From assembly GCA_030038715.1 (NCBI GenBank), contig JASHSO010000294.1, forward strand, positions 1-5,853: DNA of 5,853 bases, given 5' to 3'. Source of the DNA: Streptosporangiaceae bacterium. GTDB lineage: Bacteria; Actinomycetota; Actinomycetes; Streptosporangiales; Streptosporangiaceae. A model generated the notes under the pieces. It was not told the origin of the DNA, searched no databases, and saw only the letters and a list, made by a program, of their open reading frames with translations. Shown in pieces: positions 5,678 through 5,853 of this stretch (the stretch's first letter is position 1; the number at the start of each line of letters is the position of its first letter). The position numbers and the translations under genes are program-made.

Positions 5678-5853
5678 GCAGGACGCTGCAGCCCTCATTG
5701 GCCGACCTCGCCGACCCTGGCGTCCTGCCAGACCCCTACCCGGTCCTGGCTGCGCTGCGGGACGCGTCCCCGTTCTGGCACTTCGACGGCGCCCTAGTGG
5801 TAGCGGCCAGGCATGCTGACTGCTCAGCCGTGCTCCGGCACCCGAACGCCAGC
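5674..5853 (+). CDS. Cytochrome P450, N-terminal 60 residues (runs off right edge)
   Basis: The first 60 codons of a probable soluble bacterial cytochrome P450, a haem monooxygenase. The sequence DPGVLPDPYPVLAALRDASP and the following ALVVAARHADCSAVLRHP match the usual beginning of actinobacterial P450s: a DPYP...LR motif, then a beta strand and the ADCSAVLR helix. There is no membrane anchor, as expected for the bacterial soluble class. The I-helix, ExxR and haem Cys motifs lie outside the window, so substrate and subfamily cannot be judged. The start ATG 5674 has a weak GAGAG 6 nt upstream and overlaps the stop of a possible 25-codon ORF. Confidence 0.85.
   Translation, partial: MSRTLQPSLADLADPGVLPDPYPVLAALRDASPFWHFDGALVVAARHADCSAVLRHPNAS

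Noticed and set aside
1..5853. CRISPR array, tRNA or rRNA genes, insertion sequence ends
   Set aside because: No regularly spaced repeats, cloverleaf-like sequence, or transposase with terminal inverted repeats was seen by eye on either strand.

Overview
The window comes from a GC-rich actinomycete. The evidence is strongly GC-biased third codon positions, a sufR-sufB pair of the actinobacterial suf operon type, an actinobacterial ClpC N-terminal domain and a P450. I cannot name the genus.

Left half (1-3835, minus strand): this is the start of a suf iron-sulfur assembly operon. sufR (3005-3835, GTG start) encodes a winged-helix repressor with four C-terminal cysteines. Its stop overlaps the sufB start as ATGA. 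sufB (3008 down to the left edge, C-terminus outside the window) is one unbroken frame carrying two inteins: a 386-residue one at a Ser +1 site and a 359-residue one at a Cys +1 site. The SufB exteins in the window are 129, 106 and 22+ residues. Both inteins keep the residues for protein splicing, but in each the first LAGLIDADG motif has lost its catalytic acid (D to G, E to V) while the second motif is intact.

Middle (3966-5015, minus strand): a 349-residue stand-alone ClpC N-terminal-domain protein without AAA+ modules. It matches the ClpC1 N-domain residue for residue at the positions known to contact cyclomarin, followed by a third, diverged Clp-N-like segment. It may be an adaptor, or a decoy that soaks up ClpC-targeting antibiotics.

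Right part: a compact AT-rich divergent promoter region (about 5016-5074) with 11-bp direct repeats separates the Clp-N gene from a small plus-strand helix-turn-helix/coiled-coil protein (about 5163-5540). After a gap of about 60 bp, a possible 25-codon ORF (5600-5677) overlaps by ATGA the start of a cytochrome P450 (5674 to the right edge).

Working model: SufR senses cluster status and controls sufB, and SufB becomes functional only after two splicing events. The Clp-N protein and the HTH protein look like a separate divergently transcribed pair. No tRNA, rRNA, CRISPR array, IS element or convincing terminator was seen.
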